Positions 56,615 to 64,000 of a DNA stretch of 64,000 nt are shown here, piece by piece; the stretch's first letter is position 1; each line of letters opens with the position of its first letter. The notes beneath the pieces were generated by a model. That model was given only the letters and a program-made list of their open reading frames with translations. It was not told where the DNA came from and made no database searches. Where the stretch lies: the NCBI RefSeq assembly GCF_001439735.1, contig NZ_JYLN01000003.1, positions 496,001 to 560,000 of the forward strand. Direction: 5' to 3'. A program made the position numbers and the translations under genes. This DNA comes from Pseudomonas paralactis (GTDB lineage Bacteria > Pseudomonadota > Gammaproteobacteria > Pseudomonadales > Pseudomonadaceae).

Positions 56615-57510
56615 GCAGCCTGTTGGTGTTTCCGGGCCAGGGCGCGCAACGGCCGGGGATGCTCCAGGCATTGCCCACAGAGGCGTTGGAGCAGGCCAGC
56701 GATGCGCTGGGCGAGGATGTGCGCCAGCTTGATTCGGCGCAGGCGCTGGCGTCGACTCGCGCTGTTCAGCTGTGCCTGTTGATCGCCGGTGTGGCCCATG
56801 CACGGTTGTTGGAGCGTGCGCCGGATTACGTGGCAGGCCTGTCCATCGGTGCCTACCCGGCGGCGGTTATCGCCGGTGCCCTGGACTTCACTCACGCGGT
56901 AAAACTGGTCAGCCTGCGTGGTGAGCTGATGCAACAGGCTTATCCACAGGGCTACGGCATGACTGCCCTGATCGGCCCCGATTTATCCACGGTCGAAGCC
57001 CTGCTGGCCGCTATCCACAGCCCTGAAACGCCGGTGTATCTGGCCAATATCAACGCCGACAATCAGACCGTGATCGCCGGCAGCAATGAGGCGATGCAGC
57101 GTGTCGCCGAGCGCATCAAGGGCAATGGCATCGCCAGGCGTCTGGCCGTGAGCGTGCCGTCCCACTGTGCGCTGCTGGAGGCGCCGGCCCAAGTGCTGGC
57201 CCAAGCGTTCGGCCCCCTCAAGGCGCCGCGTATCACCTACCTGAGCAGCACGCGCGCGCGACCTGTTTACAGCCCCGAGCAACTGCGCGATGACCTGGCC
57301 TTCAACATGTGCCGCGTCGTCGATTGGCGTGGCACCGTGCAAAGCGCCTACGAGCGCGGTGTGCGGCTGCAGATCGAACTGCCTCCGGGGGCGGTGCTTA
57401 CCGGTCTGTCACGCCGCGTATTCGAACAAGGCACGGTGATCGCCTGCGAAGGCGCCCGCCTGGACACCTTGCAGGCCCTGCTGCAAGAGGAGGAACGCAG
57501 CCACCGATAA
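56611..57510 (+). CDS. mdcH: Malonate decarboxylase malonyl-CoA:ACP transacylase MdcH
   Basis: The 299-residue FabD-like transacylase charges the carrier with malonyl from malonyl-CoA to start the cycle. The nucleophile is Ser78 in GLSIGAYPAA, with a typical FPGQGAQRPGM near the N-terminus. It is the last enzyme gene. The transporter genes follow after about 70 bases. Confidence 0.95.
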   Translation: MSSLLVFPGQGAQRPGMLQALPTEALEQASDALGEDVRQLDSAQALASTRAVQLCLLIAGVAHARLLERAPDYVAGLSIGAYPAAVIAGALDFTHAVKLVSLRGELMQQAYPQGYGMTALIGPDLSTVEALLAAIHSPETPVYLANINADNQTVIAGSNEAMQRVAERIKGNGIARRLAVSVPSHCALLEAPAQVLAQAFGPLKAPRITYLSSTRARPVYSPEQLRDDLAFNMCRVVDWRGTVQSAYERGVRLQIELPPGAVLTGLSRRVFEQGTVIACEGARLDTLQALLQEEERSHR

Positions 57511-57577
57511 CGCAGTACCCAAGGCTTTCGAAGCACAAAAACAACAATTTCGAACGAGCACTTTGAGGACAACAACC

Positions 57578-57970
57578 ATGATTATCTACGGTGTGGCTTT
57601 TTTGGCGTTCTGCACGTTGGCAGGGCTGTTTGTGGGTGAGTTGCTGGGCAAGCTGCTGGGTATCCCGGCCAATGTCGGCGGGGTGGGTATCGCCATGCTG
57701 CTGTTGATCGGCCTGGGCAGCTACCTGAGCAAACGCGGCCTGTTTACCGGCAAATCAGAGCAAGGCGTGAGTTTCTGGGCGGCGGTGTATATCCCGATTG
57801 TGGTGGCGATGGCTGCCCAGCAAAACGTGTATGGCGCCATCAGCGGTGGGCCTATGGCGATTCTGGCCGGGACCCTCGCCGTGGTGCTTGGCTTTGCCCT
57901 GGTGCCCGTGCTGGTGCGTATCGGTAACCGCGAGCCGGTTGCGGTTGCTCCCACTAAAGAAGCGGGGTGA
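57578..57970 (+). CDS. madL: Malonate transporter subunit MadL
   Basis: The 130-residue inner-membrane protein has about four hydrophobic helices and acts with MadM as a malonate:sodium/proton carrier. It starts MIIYGVAFLAFCTLAGLFVGELLG. The ATG at 57578 follows TTTGAGGACAAC. The gene ends 6 bases before madM. Confidence 0.92.
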   Translation: MIIYGVAFLAFCTLAGLFVGELLGKLLGIPANVGGVGIAMLLLIGLGSYLSKRGLFTGKSEQGVSFWAAVYIPIVVAMAAQQNVYGAISGGPMAILAGTLAVVLGFALVPVLVRIGNREPVAVAPTKEAG

Positions 57971-57975
57971 TCGCC

Positions 57976-58740
57976 ATGTACGAATCGATGATGAAAGTGA
58001 TCACCGGCTACGGCTTGATCAGTGGTTTCGCCGTGATCGGCCTGACCATGTGGGTGTCTTATTGGATCTCCGATACCTTCACCAAGGGCCGCCTGCATGG
58101 TTCGGCCATTGCCATTCTGCTGGGGTTGGCGCTGTCGTATGTGGGGGGTGCGTTTACCGGCGGTTCCAAGGGCGTGGTGGATATTCCACTGTTGTCGGGC
58201 ATCGGCCTGCTGGGCGGTGCGATGCTGCGCGACTTTGCCATTGTCGCCACGGCGTTTGGCGTGAGTGTTGATGAGCTCAAACGCGCCGGCTTCGTGGGTG
58301 TGCTGGCGCTGTTTGTCGGCGTGGGCTCGTCGTTCGTTGCCGGGGTCGGGGTGGCGATGGCGTTCGGGTATACCGATGCGGTGAGCCTCACCACCATCGG
58401 CGCCGGGGCCGTGACCTATATCGTCGGCCCGGTGACCGGCGCGGCGATTGGGGCCAGCTCCGAGGTGATGGCGCTGTCCATCGCCGCAGGATTGATCAAG
58501 GCCATACTGGTGATGGTCATGACACCGTTCGTGGCCCCGCTGATCGGGCTGAACAATCCCCGTAGCGCGGTGATCTTCGGTGGCTTGATGGGTACCTCCA
58601 GCGGCGTGGCGGGCGGGTTGGCCGCGACCGATCCGAAGCTGGTGCCTTATGGGTGTTTGACCGCGGCGTTTTATACGGCGCTGGGGTGCTTGTTGGGGCC
58701 GTCGTTGTTGTTTCTGGTGATGAGGGGGTTGGTGGGCTGA
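57976..58740 (+). CDS. madM: Malonate transporter subunit MadM
   Basis: The 254-residue membrane protein has about eight hydrophobic segments and carries the family sequences KVITGYGLISGFAVIGLTMWVSYW and LLGGAMLRDFAIVATAFGV. It forms the malonate carrier with MadL. The ATG at 57976 gives the typical MYESMMKVITGYG start. It is the last gene of the mdc operon. Confidence 0.93.
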   Translation: MYESMMKVITGYGLISGFAVIGLTMWVSYWISDTFTKGRLHGSAIAILLGLALSYVGGAFTGGSKGVVDIPLLSGIGLLGGAMLRDFAIVATAFGVSVDELKRAGFVGVLALFVGVGSSFVAGVGVAMAFGYTDAVSLTTIGAGAVTYIVGPVTGAAIGASSEVMALSIAAGLIKAILVMVMTPFVAPLIGLNNPRSAVIFGGLMGTSSGVAGGLAATDPKLVPYGCLTAAFYTALGCLLGPSLLFLVMRGLVG

Positions 58741-58771
58741 CCTGGGGATTTTCAGTGTCTGGACGGGCGCT

Positions 58772-58844
58772 ATCGGGGGCAAGCCCCCTCCCACATTTTG
58801 ATCGGTGAGCACATTCCAAGTGTGGGAGGGGGCTTGCCCCCGAT
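58772..58844. repeat. REPIN, GGGGGCTTGCCCCC family
   Basis: Left arm ATCGGGGGCAAGCCCCCTCCC and right arm GGGAGGGGGCTTGCCCCCGAT, with the GGGAGG ends facing inwards. Its sequence family is different from the other REPINs. It lies between the convergent madM and mdcR. Confidence 0.85.
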
Positions 58845-58851
58845 GGCATTC

Positions 58852-59766
58852 TCAAGCCTGGCGATTGGCATACATCCGACACTCCGCCAACAACGCCAGC
58901 AGGTTCGGGTCGCGCTCCTTGGCTTTCAAAAACACCACGCCGATCTGCTGCTGCAACCTGTACCTGGGTTGCAGCGGTATCAGCTTCACGCGGTTCTCAT
59001 ACACCGCTGCAATTCGCCCCGGCAGCAGCGCATAGCCCACCCCCGAGCTGACCATGCTCAGCAAGGTGAAGATGTCGTTTACCTGCATCGCCACCTTCGG
59101 TTCGAACCCCGCCTGCTTGAACACCCGGTTGCCGTCCTGATGGGTGGCGAAGCCCTGGGTGAGGGTGATAAAGGTGGCGTCGCGTACATCAGCCAGGTCA
59201 ATTTCCTGATTGCGGTCCAGAGGGGAGTCGGCCGGCGTGGCAAGGAAGATGTCATCGCTGAACAGCGGGATCTGCTCGCAGTCCGGATCATGGGTGTGGT
59301 CGTCGAGGGAGATGAGGATCGCATCCACCTCCATGTTCTTGAGCTTGTAGAACAGGTCGAAATTGGAGCCCAGGATCAGGTCGATATTCAGCTCGCTGCG
59401 GCGGATCTTCAGGCCCATGATCAGTTGCGGCACGGTCTTGACCGTCAGCGAGTACAGCGAGCCGAGCTTGAAACGTTCGGCGCAGAAGCCGGCGGCTTCG
59501 CGGGTCAGGCGCACCCCCTCGACCACATCGGCTATCAGCTTTTGCGCACGTTCTTCGAGCACATAGGCGCTTTCCAGCGGGGTGAGGTTGCGCCCCTCAT
59601 GTTTGAACAGCGGGCAGCGCAGGGCATTTTCCAGGGAATGGATGGCGCGGTGCACGCTGACGTTGCTGGTTTGCAGTTCGGCGGCGGCGCGGGCCAGGTT
59701 GCCGGTGCGCATGAACGCCAGGAAGATTTCCAGCTTCTTGAGGGTGAACTCTTCGTCGATCAGCAT
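58852..59766 (-). CDS. mdcR: LysR regulator of malonate decarboxylase, MdcR
   Basis: The 304-residue LysR-type regulator has an N-terminal winged helix (LKKLEIFLAFMRTGNLARAAAELQTSNVSVHRAIHSLE, about residues 9-46) and a C-terminal effector-binding domain. Its position at the end of the mdc cluster, convergent with madM, fits MdcR, an activator that responds to malonate. The ATG at 59766 begins MLIDEEFTLKKL, preferred to an in-frame start 69 bases upstream. Confidence 0.88.
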   Translation of the reverse strand: MLIDEEFTLKKLEIFLAFMRTGNLARAAAELQTSNVSVHRAIHSLENALRCPLFKHEGRNLTPLESAYVLEERAQKLIADVVEGVRLTREAAGFCAERFKLGSLYSLTVKTVPQLIMGLKIRRSELNIDLILGSNFDLFYKLKNMEVDAILISLDDHTHDPDCEQIPLFSDDIFLATPADSPLDRNQEIDLADVRDATFITLTQGFATHQDGNRVFKQAGFEPKVAMQVNDIFTLLSMVSSGVGYALLPGRIAAVYENRVKLIPLQPRYRLQQQIGVVFLKAKERDPNLLALLAECRMYANRQA

Positions 59767-59910
59767 GGCCGTGGGCTCTTGTTCGATTGCGCTCGATTGT
59801 GCCTGCAAACGCGGCCCTCGTCGCTGGAACGTCACACGCCACTTGCACTCTGATGCGCAAGGCTGGAGGCTTGCCGACAGTCGTCAAAGGTGAGGGGAGG
59901 TCAACGATAG

Positions 59911-60528
59911 ATGTATCACGGGGAACGGTTCAACGCCTGGAGCCATTTGCTCGGTGCAGTCGCGGCGTGTATTGGCGCCGTGTGGATGTTGGTGGTGGCG
60001 AGCCTGGACGGCAGCCCCTGGAAGATCGTCAGCGTGGCGATTTATGGCTTTACCCTGATGGTGCTGTACAGCGCGTCGACGGTGTACCACAGCGTGCGGG
60101 GGCGGCGAAAAGAGATCATGCAGAAGGTCGATCACTTCTCGATCTACCTGTTGATCGCCGGCAGCTACACACCGTTCTGCCTGGTAAGCCTGCGCGGGCC
60201 GTGGGGCTGGACGCTGTTCGGGATCGTGTGGGGGCTGGCGGTGATTGGCATCCTGCAAGAGATCAAGCCGCGCTCGGAGGCGCGGATTCTGTCCATCGTG
60301 ATCTACGCGGTAATGGGCTGGATCGTGCTGGTGGCGGTCAAGCCGCTGATCGCGGCGCTGGGCATGGCAGGGTTTATCTGGTTGGCCGCGGGTGGGGTGT
60401 TGTACACCGTGGGCATCATCTTTTTTGCCCTGGAAGATCGCCTGCGTCATTCCCATGGCATCTGGCATTTGTTTGTGATTGGCGGCAGCCTCCTGCATTT
60501 TGTGGCGATCATGCATTACGTGCTTTGA
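59911..60528 (+). CDS. Hemolysin III/TrhA family membrane protein
   Basis: The 205-residue PAQR-type protein has about seven hydrophobic helices. It begins MYHGERFNAWSHLLGAVAA and has the zinc-site motifs SASTVYHSV, DHFSIYLLIAGSYTPF and, at the end, HGIWHLFVIGGSLLHF. In E. coli TrhA affects membrane lipid homeostasis, and haemolytic function is not established here. Its 3' end overlaps the convergent LysR gene by 20 bases. Confidence 0.9.
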   Translation: MYHGERFNAWSHLLGAVAACIGAVWMLVVASLDGSPWKIVSVAIYGFTLMVLYSASTVYHSVRGRRKEIMQKVDHFSIYLLIAGSYTPFCLVSLRGPWGWTLFGIVWGLAVIGILQEIKPRSEARILSIVIYAVMGWIVLVAVKPLIAALGMAGFIWLAAGGVLYTVGIIFFALEDRLRHSHGIWHLFVIGGSLLHFVAIMHYVL

Positions 60529-61432
60529 GCTGCGGAAGGTCCAGCAACTCACGCGCCCGGGTTCCGAAAATCTGCAGCAGGTGAGCGAACATGTGCGGCG
60601 GTGGCGCACCGGCGCGGGTCAGGGCGTACAAGGTGATGGGCAGCGGCGGGGTGAATGGGCGGATACAGGTGGTGGCCGTTGAGGCGCCTAGGGCCGTAAA
60701 AGGATCAATCACGGCGAGGCCGGCACCGGATTCCACCATCGCGCGGGCCAGGGAGTAAGTCTGGACGGAGATCGTTACCCGAGGTGCGGGCTCGACATTT
60801 TCCAGGTAACCGGCAAGTTTTGCCGCCAACGGATCGGCGCTGGAAAGGCCAATCAACGGCGCTCCTGCCAGGTTTGCCAAGGGCAACGGCTGGTTCAACT
60901 CGGTGTCGTGCCAGACCCCCTTGGAGGCCAGCGCGACCAATGCGCCGTTCGCCAGCACTTGGGAGGTCAACCCTGGATGGCCGGAGAAGTTGAGGGTCAG
61001 AGCCAGGTCGATTTCGCGCACCAACAGCTTTTGCACCAGTTCGCTGCTATGGTCGCTGGATAGCTCGCAGGTCATGTTCGGATAGTCGCGGGTCCACTCC
61101 AGAATCGCCGGTGGCAGCAGTGAAAGTGCCAGTGCCGGGATCGCACCAATGCGTATGCTTTGCCCAGGTTCGCGGCGCAAGCTTCTGGCCAGGCGCCTTA
61201 CGCCTTGCAAGCTCTCGGTGACTTTCTCGACCTCGCTTTCCAGCGCCAGAGCTTCCGGCGTGGGTTGCAATTTGCCGCGTACCCGCAAGAACAAGGGAAA
61301 ACCCAGCTGCATTTCGGCGTGCTGCAGCACTTTGGTCACCGCCGGTTGCGACACGTGCAGCAACTGCGCGGCTCCACTGACGGAGCCGGTCTGTCGGATC
61401 GCCTGGAAGATTTCGATATGACGTAGACGCAT
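60509..61432 (-). CDS. LysR transcriptional regulator of the DadA-like pair
   Basis: The 307-residue LysR protein begins MRLRHIEIFQAIRQTGSVSGAAQLLHVSQPAVTKVLQ, the winged helix. A LysR substrate domain follows. The ATG at 61432 is preferred to an in-frame start 111 bases upstream, which would place the first DadA-like promoter inside the coding region. The gene is divergent from the DadA-like oxidoreductases, and the palindrome at 61439-61453 lies just upstream of its start, so it probably controls itself and them. Confidence 0.85.
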   Translation of the reverse strand: MRLRHIEIFQAIRQTGSVSGAAQLLHVSQPAVTKVLQHAEMQLGFPLFLRVRGKLQPTPEALALESEVEKVTESLQGVRRLARSLRREPGQSIRIGAIPALALSLLPPAILEWTRDYPNMTCELSSDHSSELVQKLLVREIDLALTLNFSGHPGLTSQVLANGALVALASKGVWHDTELNQPLPLANLAGAPLIGLSSADPLAAKLAGYLENVEPAPRVTISVQTYSLARAMVESGAGLAVIDPFTALGASTATTCIRPFTPPLPITLYALTRAGAPPPHMFAHLLQIFGTRARELLDLPQLKARNA

Positions 61433-61438
61433 AAAGCC

Positions 61439-61453
61439 ATAACCTTGGTTTAT
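61439..61453. promoter_or_regulatory. Probable LysR box, copy 1
   Basis: ATAACCTTGGTTTAT is a near-perfect palindrome of the T-N11-A type between the divergent lysR and the first DadA-like gene. Downstream lies CGGCCTACTTTTATTCATT, which recurs in front of the second gene as CGGCTCCTCTTTATTCATT. Confidence 0.6.
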
Positions 61454-61536
61454 AAACGGCCTACTTTTATTCATTGTGCAAGCGTTGTCACTCCCCCTTA
61501 GTCTCGATTTAGTTTCGTGACGTGTGAGGTGACACT

Positions 61537-62778
61537 TTGGCAAAGCAGGTTTGTATCATCGGTGGGGGCGTCATTGGTCTGACAAGCGCATACGCTCTGG
61601 TACGTGCGGGGATGGATGTGACGCTGGTCGAGGGGCAGAAAACCCTGGGTAGCGCCACCAGCTTCGCCAACGGCGGCCAGCTTTCCTATCGGTATGTCAC
61701 GCCACTGGCGGATGCCGGCATGCCACTCAAGGCGCTCGGTTGGCTACTGCGGGGCGAGCTGCCGGTTAAACTCAGGCTGCGCATGGACCCGCTGCAGTGG
61801 CGCTGGCTGGCATCTTTCCTGGGCGCTTGTCGTTCATCGGTCAATCACACCAATTCTCAACATCTCCTGCGCTTGGCGGCGCTGAGCCAGCAGACGCTGG
61901 AGAGCTGGCGCCATGAGGACAAGCTCGAAGGATTCAACTGGCAGCGTAACGGCAAGCTGCTGACCTTTCGCTCCTCCGAGAGTTTTGCCCAGGCCCGCCG
62001 TAAGTTGAGCGACCCTTTACAGCAGCAAGTGTTGTCGGCCGAGGACTGTCGGCGGTTGGAGCCCTCATTGAGCCCGGGCACGTTCATCGGTGGCGTTTAC
62101 AACCCTACCGAAGAAGCCGCTGATTGCCACGGGTTTTGCCAGCGCCTGACCGATCATCTGCAAGCCTCCGGGCGATGCCGGTTCTTGCTGGGACGCAAGG
62201 TATTGAAGATTCACGAGGCCTTTGGTTCGGTGGTGGCTCTGGAGTTCCAGGATGAAGTGCTGCCGGTGGATAACCTGGTACTGGCCGCCGGATATAACAG
62301 CCACAGCCTGTGCTTGCCGGCCCTGAATTTGCCGTTGTACCCGCTCAAAGGCTATAGCCTTACCGTGCCGATTGACGACCAGCATACGGCGTTGAACATC
62401 AATGTTACCGACTATGACCGCCGTACCGTCTATGCCCGTATCGGTGAGCAATTGCGCATCGCGGCAATGGTCGACATCGTCGGGTTCAACAGTGCTCCGG
62501 AGCCCAAGCGCCTGGCAGTCATAAAACGCCTGGCCCGCCAGACTTTTCCTATGGCCGGGAACTATGACGCCGCTGTTGAATGGGCGGGTATGCGCCCGGC
62601 TACACCCTCGGGTCTACCGCTGATTGGCGCCACGGCCTATCGCAATCTTTGGCTCAACCTTGGCCATGGTGCCCTGGGGTTCACCCTCGCGTGTGGCAGT
62701 GGACATGTATTGGCCGAGATGATTGACGCACAATCAACGTCTATCGACACACGGGCGTTTCTTCCCAAAGTGGCATGA
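61537..62778 (+). CDS. DadA-like FAD amino acid oxidoreductase, copy 1
   Basis: The 413-residue enzyme belongs to the DAO family. The FAD motif is IIGGGVIGLTSAYALVRAG (residues 7-25), and the second flavin-binding stretch ATSFANGGQLSYRYV (about 40-54) is shared with D-amino acid dehydrogenase (DadA). The likely role is membrane-linked oxidation of a D-amino acid or a related secondary amine. It starts with TTG at 61537, for which GAGGTGA 4 bases upstream is a good ribosome-binding site. The closely related gene at 62899 follows it. Confidence 0.87.
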   Translation: MAKQVCIIGGGVIGLTSAYALVRAGMDVTLVEGQKTLGSATSFANGGQLSYRYVTPLADAGMPLKALGWLLRGELPVKLRLRMDPLQWRWLASFLGACRSSVNHTNSQHLLRLAALSQQTLESWRHEDKLEGFNWQRNGKLLTFRSSESFAQARRKLSDPLQQQVLSAEDCRRLEPSLSPGTFIGGVYNPTEEAADCHGFCQRLTDHLQASGRCRFLLGRKVLKIHEAFGSVVALEFQDEVLPVDNLVLAAGYNSHSLCLPALNLPLYPLKGYSLTVPIDDQHTALNINVTDYDRRTVYARIGEQLRIAAMVDIVGFNSAPEPKRLAVIKRLARQTFPMAGNYDAAVEWAGMRPATPSGLPLIGATAYRNLWLNLGHGALGFTLACGSGHVLAEMIDAQSTSIDTRAFLPKVA

Positions 62779-62801
62779 CCTGCCTGCCTGAACGCTAGCC
62801 T

Positions 62802-62816
62802 ATAACCTTTAGTTAT
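62802..62816. promoter_or_regulatory. Probable LysR box, copy 2
   Basis: ATAACCTTTAGTTAT, an inverted repeat with ATAAC/GTTAT arms, lies in the gap between the two DadA-like genes. It shares its sequence and the following CGGC...TTTATTCATT with copy 1, so the second gene may have its own promoter. Confidence 0.55.
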
Positions 62817-62898
62817 GCGCGGCTCCTCTTTATTCATTTTCGGCTGCCTGCCCGATGCCCCTACGCTGAGACCTCTTAATCAACGGCTGGGGGCTGGG

Positions 62899-64000
62899 AT
62901 GGCCAGGCAGGTTTGCATCATTGGCGGCGGTGTCATCGGATTGGCGAGTGCTTACGCACTGGTTCGAGCCGGCCATGAAGTGACGGTAATCGATGCGCGC
63001 GACCGTCTGGGCAGCGAGACCAGCTTCGCCAATGGCGGGCAGTTGTCCTATCGGTATGTCGCTCCGCTGGCTGATGCCGGCGTGCCGCTGCAGGCGATAG
63101 GCTGGCTGTTGCGCGGTGACTCGCCCTTGAAGCTGCGTCCCCGGCTCGACCCACAGCAGTGGCGCTGGATGGCGGCCTTTATCGGCGCGTGCCGGGGTTC
63201 GGTCAACAGGCGTAACGGTGCCCATCTTCTGCGCCTGGCAACCCTGAGCCAGAGCACGTTGCAGCAGTGGCGCGAGGCTGATCGACTGGACGGCTTCGAC
63301 TGGCGGCGCAACGGCAAGCTGGTCATGTTCCGCAGCGCCAGCACCTTCGAACAGGCCCGTCGCAAGGTGACAAGTTTCCTGCAGCAACAGGTGCTGTCGC
63401 CCGTTGAATGCGCCCGCCTGGAGCCCGCATTGGCGAACGGTGGCTTTGCCGGTGGCATCTATACGCCGAACGAAGAGGTGGGCGATTGCCACGCCTTTTG
63501 CCAGCAATTAGCGGCCCGCCTTCAGGCGTCGGGGCGTTGCAGGTTTTTGCTGGGGCGCAAGGTCACCGGGTTGCGCCACGCTGGCGGTGCGGTACAAGCC
63601 GTTGAGTTGGGTGACGAGGTGATGCCGGTCGAGCAGTTGGTACTCGCTGCGGGTTATCGCAGTGCTGAGTTGGCACTGCCGGGGTTGTCGGTGCCTGTGT
63701 ATCCACTCAAGGGCTACAGCTTGAGCGTACCGATTGGCGCGCATCACAAGGCGCCGAGCGTAAGCATCACCGACTACGACCGCAAGATCGTCTACGCGCG
63801 CCTGGGTGAGCAACTTCGAGTTGCGGCGATGGTGGATATCGTGGGGTTCGATACTGGCCTTGAGCCTTCGCGACTGGCACTGATTAAACGCCACGCCGTA
63901 GAGACGTTTCCTCTGGCTGGCGACTACCAGAACGCGTTCGAATGGGCTGGCATGCGCCCGGCCACGCCAACGGGCGTGCCGCTGATTGGTGCCAGTGGCT
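62899..64000 (+). CDS. DadA-like FAD amino acid oxidoreductase, copy 2 (cut by the window end)
   Basis: The reading frame is open for 367 codons to the end of the window. It begins MARQVCIIGGGVIGLASAYAL at the ATG at 62899. Sequences aligned by eye with copy 1 are about two-thirds identical, including SFANGGQLSYRYV and GWLLRG, so the two arose by tandem duplication. The C-terminal part is missing here. The same family assignment and uncertainty about substrate apply. Confidence 0.85.
   Translation, partial: MARQVCIIGGGVIGLASAYALVRAGHEVTVIDARDRLGSETSFANGGQLSYRYVAPLADAGVPLQAIGWLLRGDSPLKLRPRLDPQQWRWMAAFIGACRGSVNRRNGAHLLRLATLSQSTLQQWREADRLDGFDWRRNGKLVMFRSASTFEQARRKVTSFLQQQVLSPVECARLEPALANGGFAGGIYTPNEEVGDCHAFCQQLAARLQASGRCRFLLGRKVTGLRHAGGAVQAVELGDEVMPVEQLVLAAGYRSAELALPGLSVPVYPLKGYSLSVPIGAHHKAPSVSITDYDRKIVYARLGEQLRVAAMVDIVGFDTGLEPSRLALIKRHAVETFPLAGDYQNAFEWAGMRPATPTGVPLIGASG

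Overview
The window comes from a Pseudomonas chromosome, most likely the P. fluorescens group. Three observations support this. The codon usage is GC-rich. The gene order (mutM, fdx, coaD, ftsYEX-rpoH, thiSG-trmB, metXW, proC-pilT, pyrRBC', gshB-pilGHIJ-chpA) is, from memory, that of the P. aeruginosa PA0357-PA0415 stretch. The spaces between genes are full of REP doublets (REPINs) of the kind described in P. fluorescens. No rRNA, tRNA, prophage, IS element or CRISPR array was seen.

Region 1 (1-13.8 kb) starts with a RAYT transposase between two REPINs of one sequence family. An MFS exporter, the 23S rRNA methyltransferase RlmI, an HDOD protein, MutM, an Alvin-type ferredoxin and CoaD follow. 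Next is a three-gene oxidation operon (coniferyl-aldehyde-type dehydrogenase, Tat-exported lipoprotein, GMC oxidoreductase). A divergent TetR gene shares an intergenic region with it that holds a clear inverted-repeat operator. A rhodanese, a YheT hydrolase and RsmD complete the stretch.

Region 2 (13.8-39.8 kb) is core housekeeping: a pair of M16 proteases, ftsY-ftsE-ftsX-rpoH, mtgA, thiS-thiG-trmB, hemW-rdgB, metX-metW, yggT-proC-yggS, pilT (without pilU), an NlpC/P60 hydrolase, a TM2 protein, pyrR-pyrB-pyrC' (the last an inactive dihydroorotase), ruvX-algH, tonB and gshB.

Region 3 (40.0-49.9 kb) is the Chp/Pil chemosensory cluster pilG-pilH-pilI-pilJ-chpA-chpC. It lacks the adaptation genes pilK and chpB. 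ChpA is a 1939-residue CheA with several phosphotransfer modules, including His-to-Ser and His-to-Thr variants. Two REPINs that are exact reverse complements of each other bracket chpA-chpC.

Region 4 (50.0-51.5 kb) is accessory. It holds a higBA toxin-antitoxin pair with a palindromic operator. It also holds a small DUF6124-like gene whose leader folds like the phage C4 antisense RNA and is complementary to the gene's own Shine-Dalgarno region. This is the most unusual element in the window.

Region 5 (51.6-59.8 kb) is a complete biotin-independent malonate decarboxylase cluster, mdcABCDEGH-madLM, with a LysR regulator: uptake, activation, decarboxylation and prosthetic-group synthesis in one block.

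Region 6 (59.9-64.0 kb) has a hemolysin III-family membrane protein, a LysR regulator and two tandem DadA-like FAD amine oxidoreductases. The second runs off the end of the window. Both oxidoreductase genes carry the same promoter-proximal palindrome.
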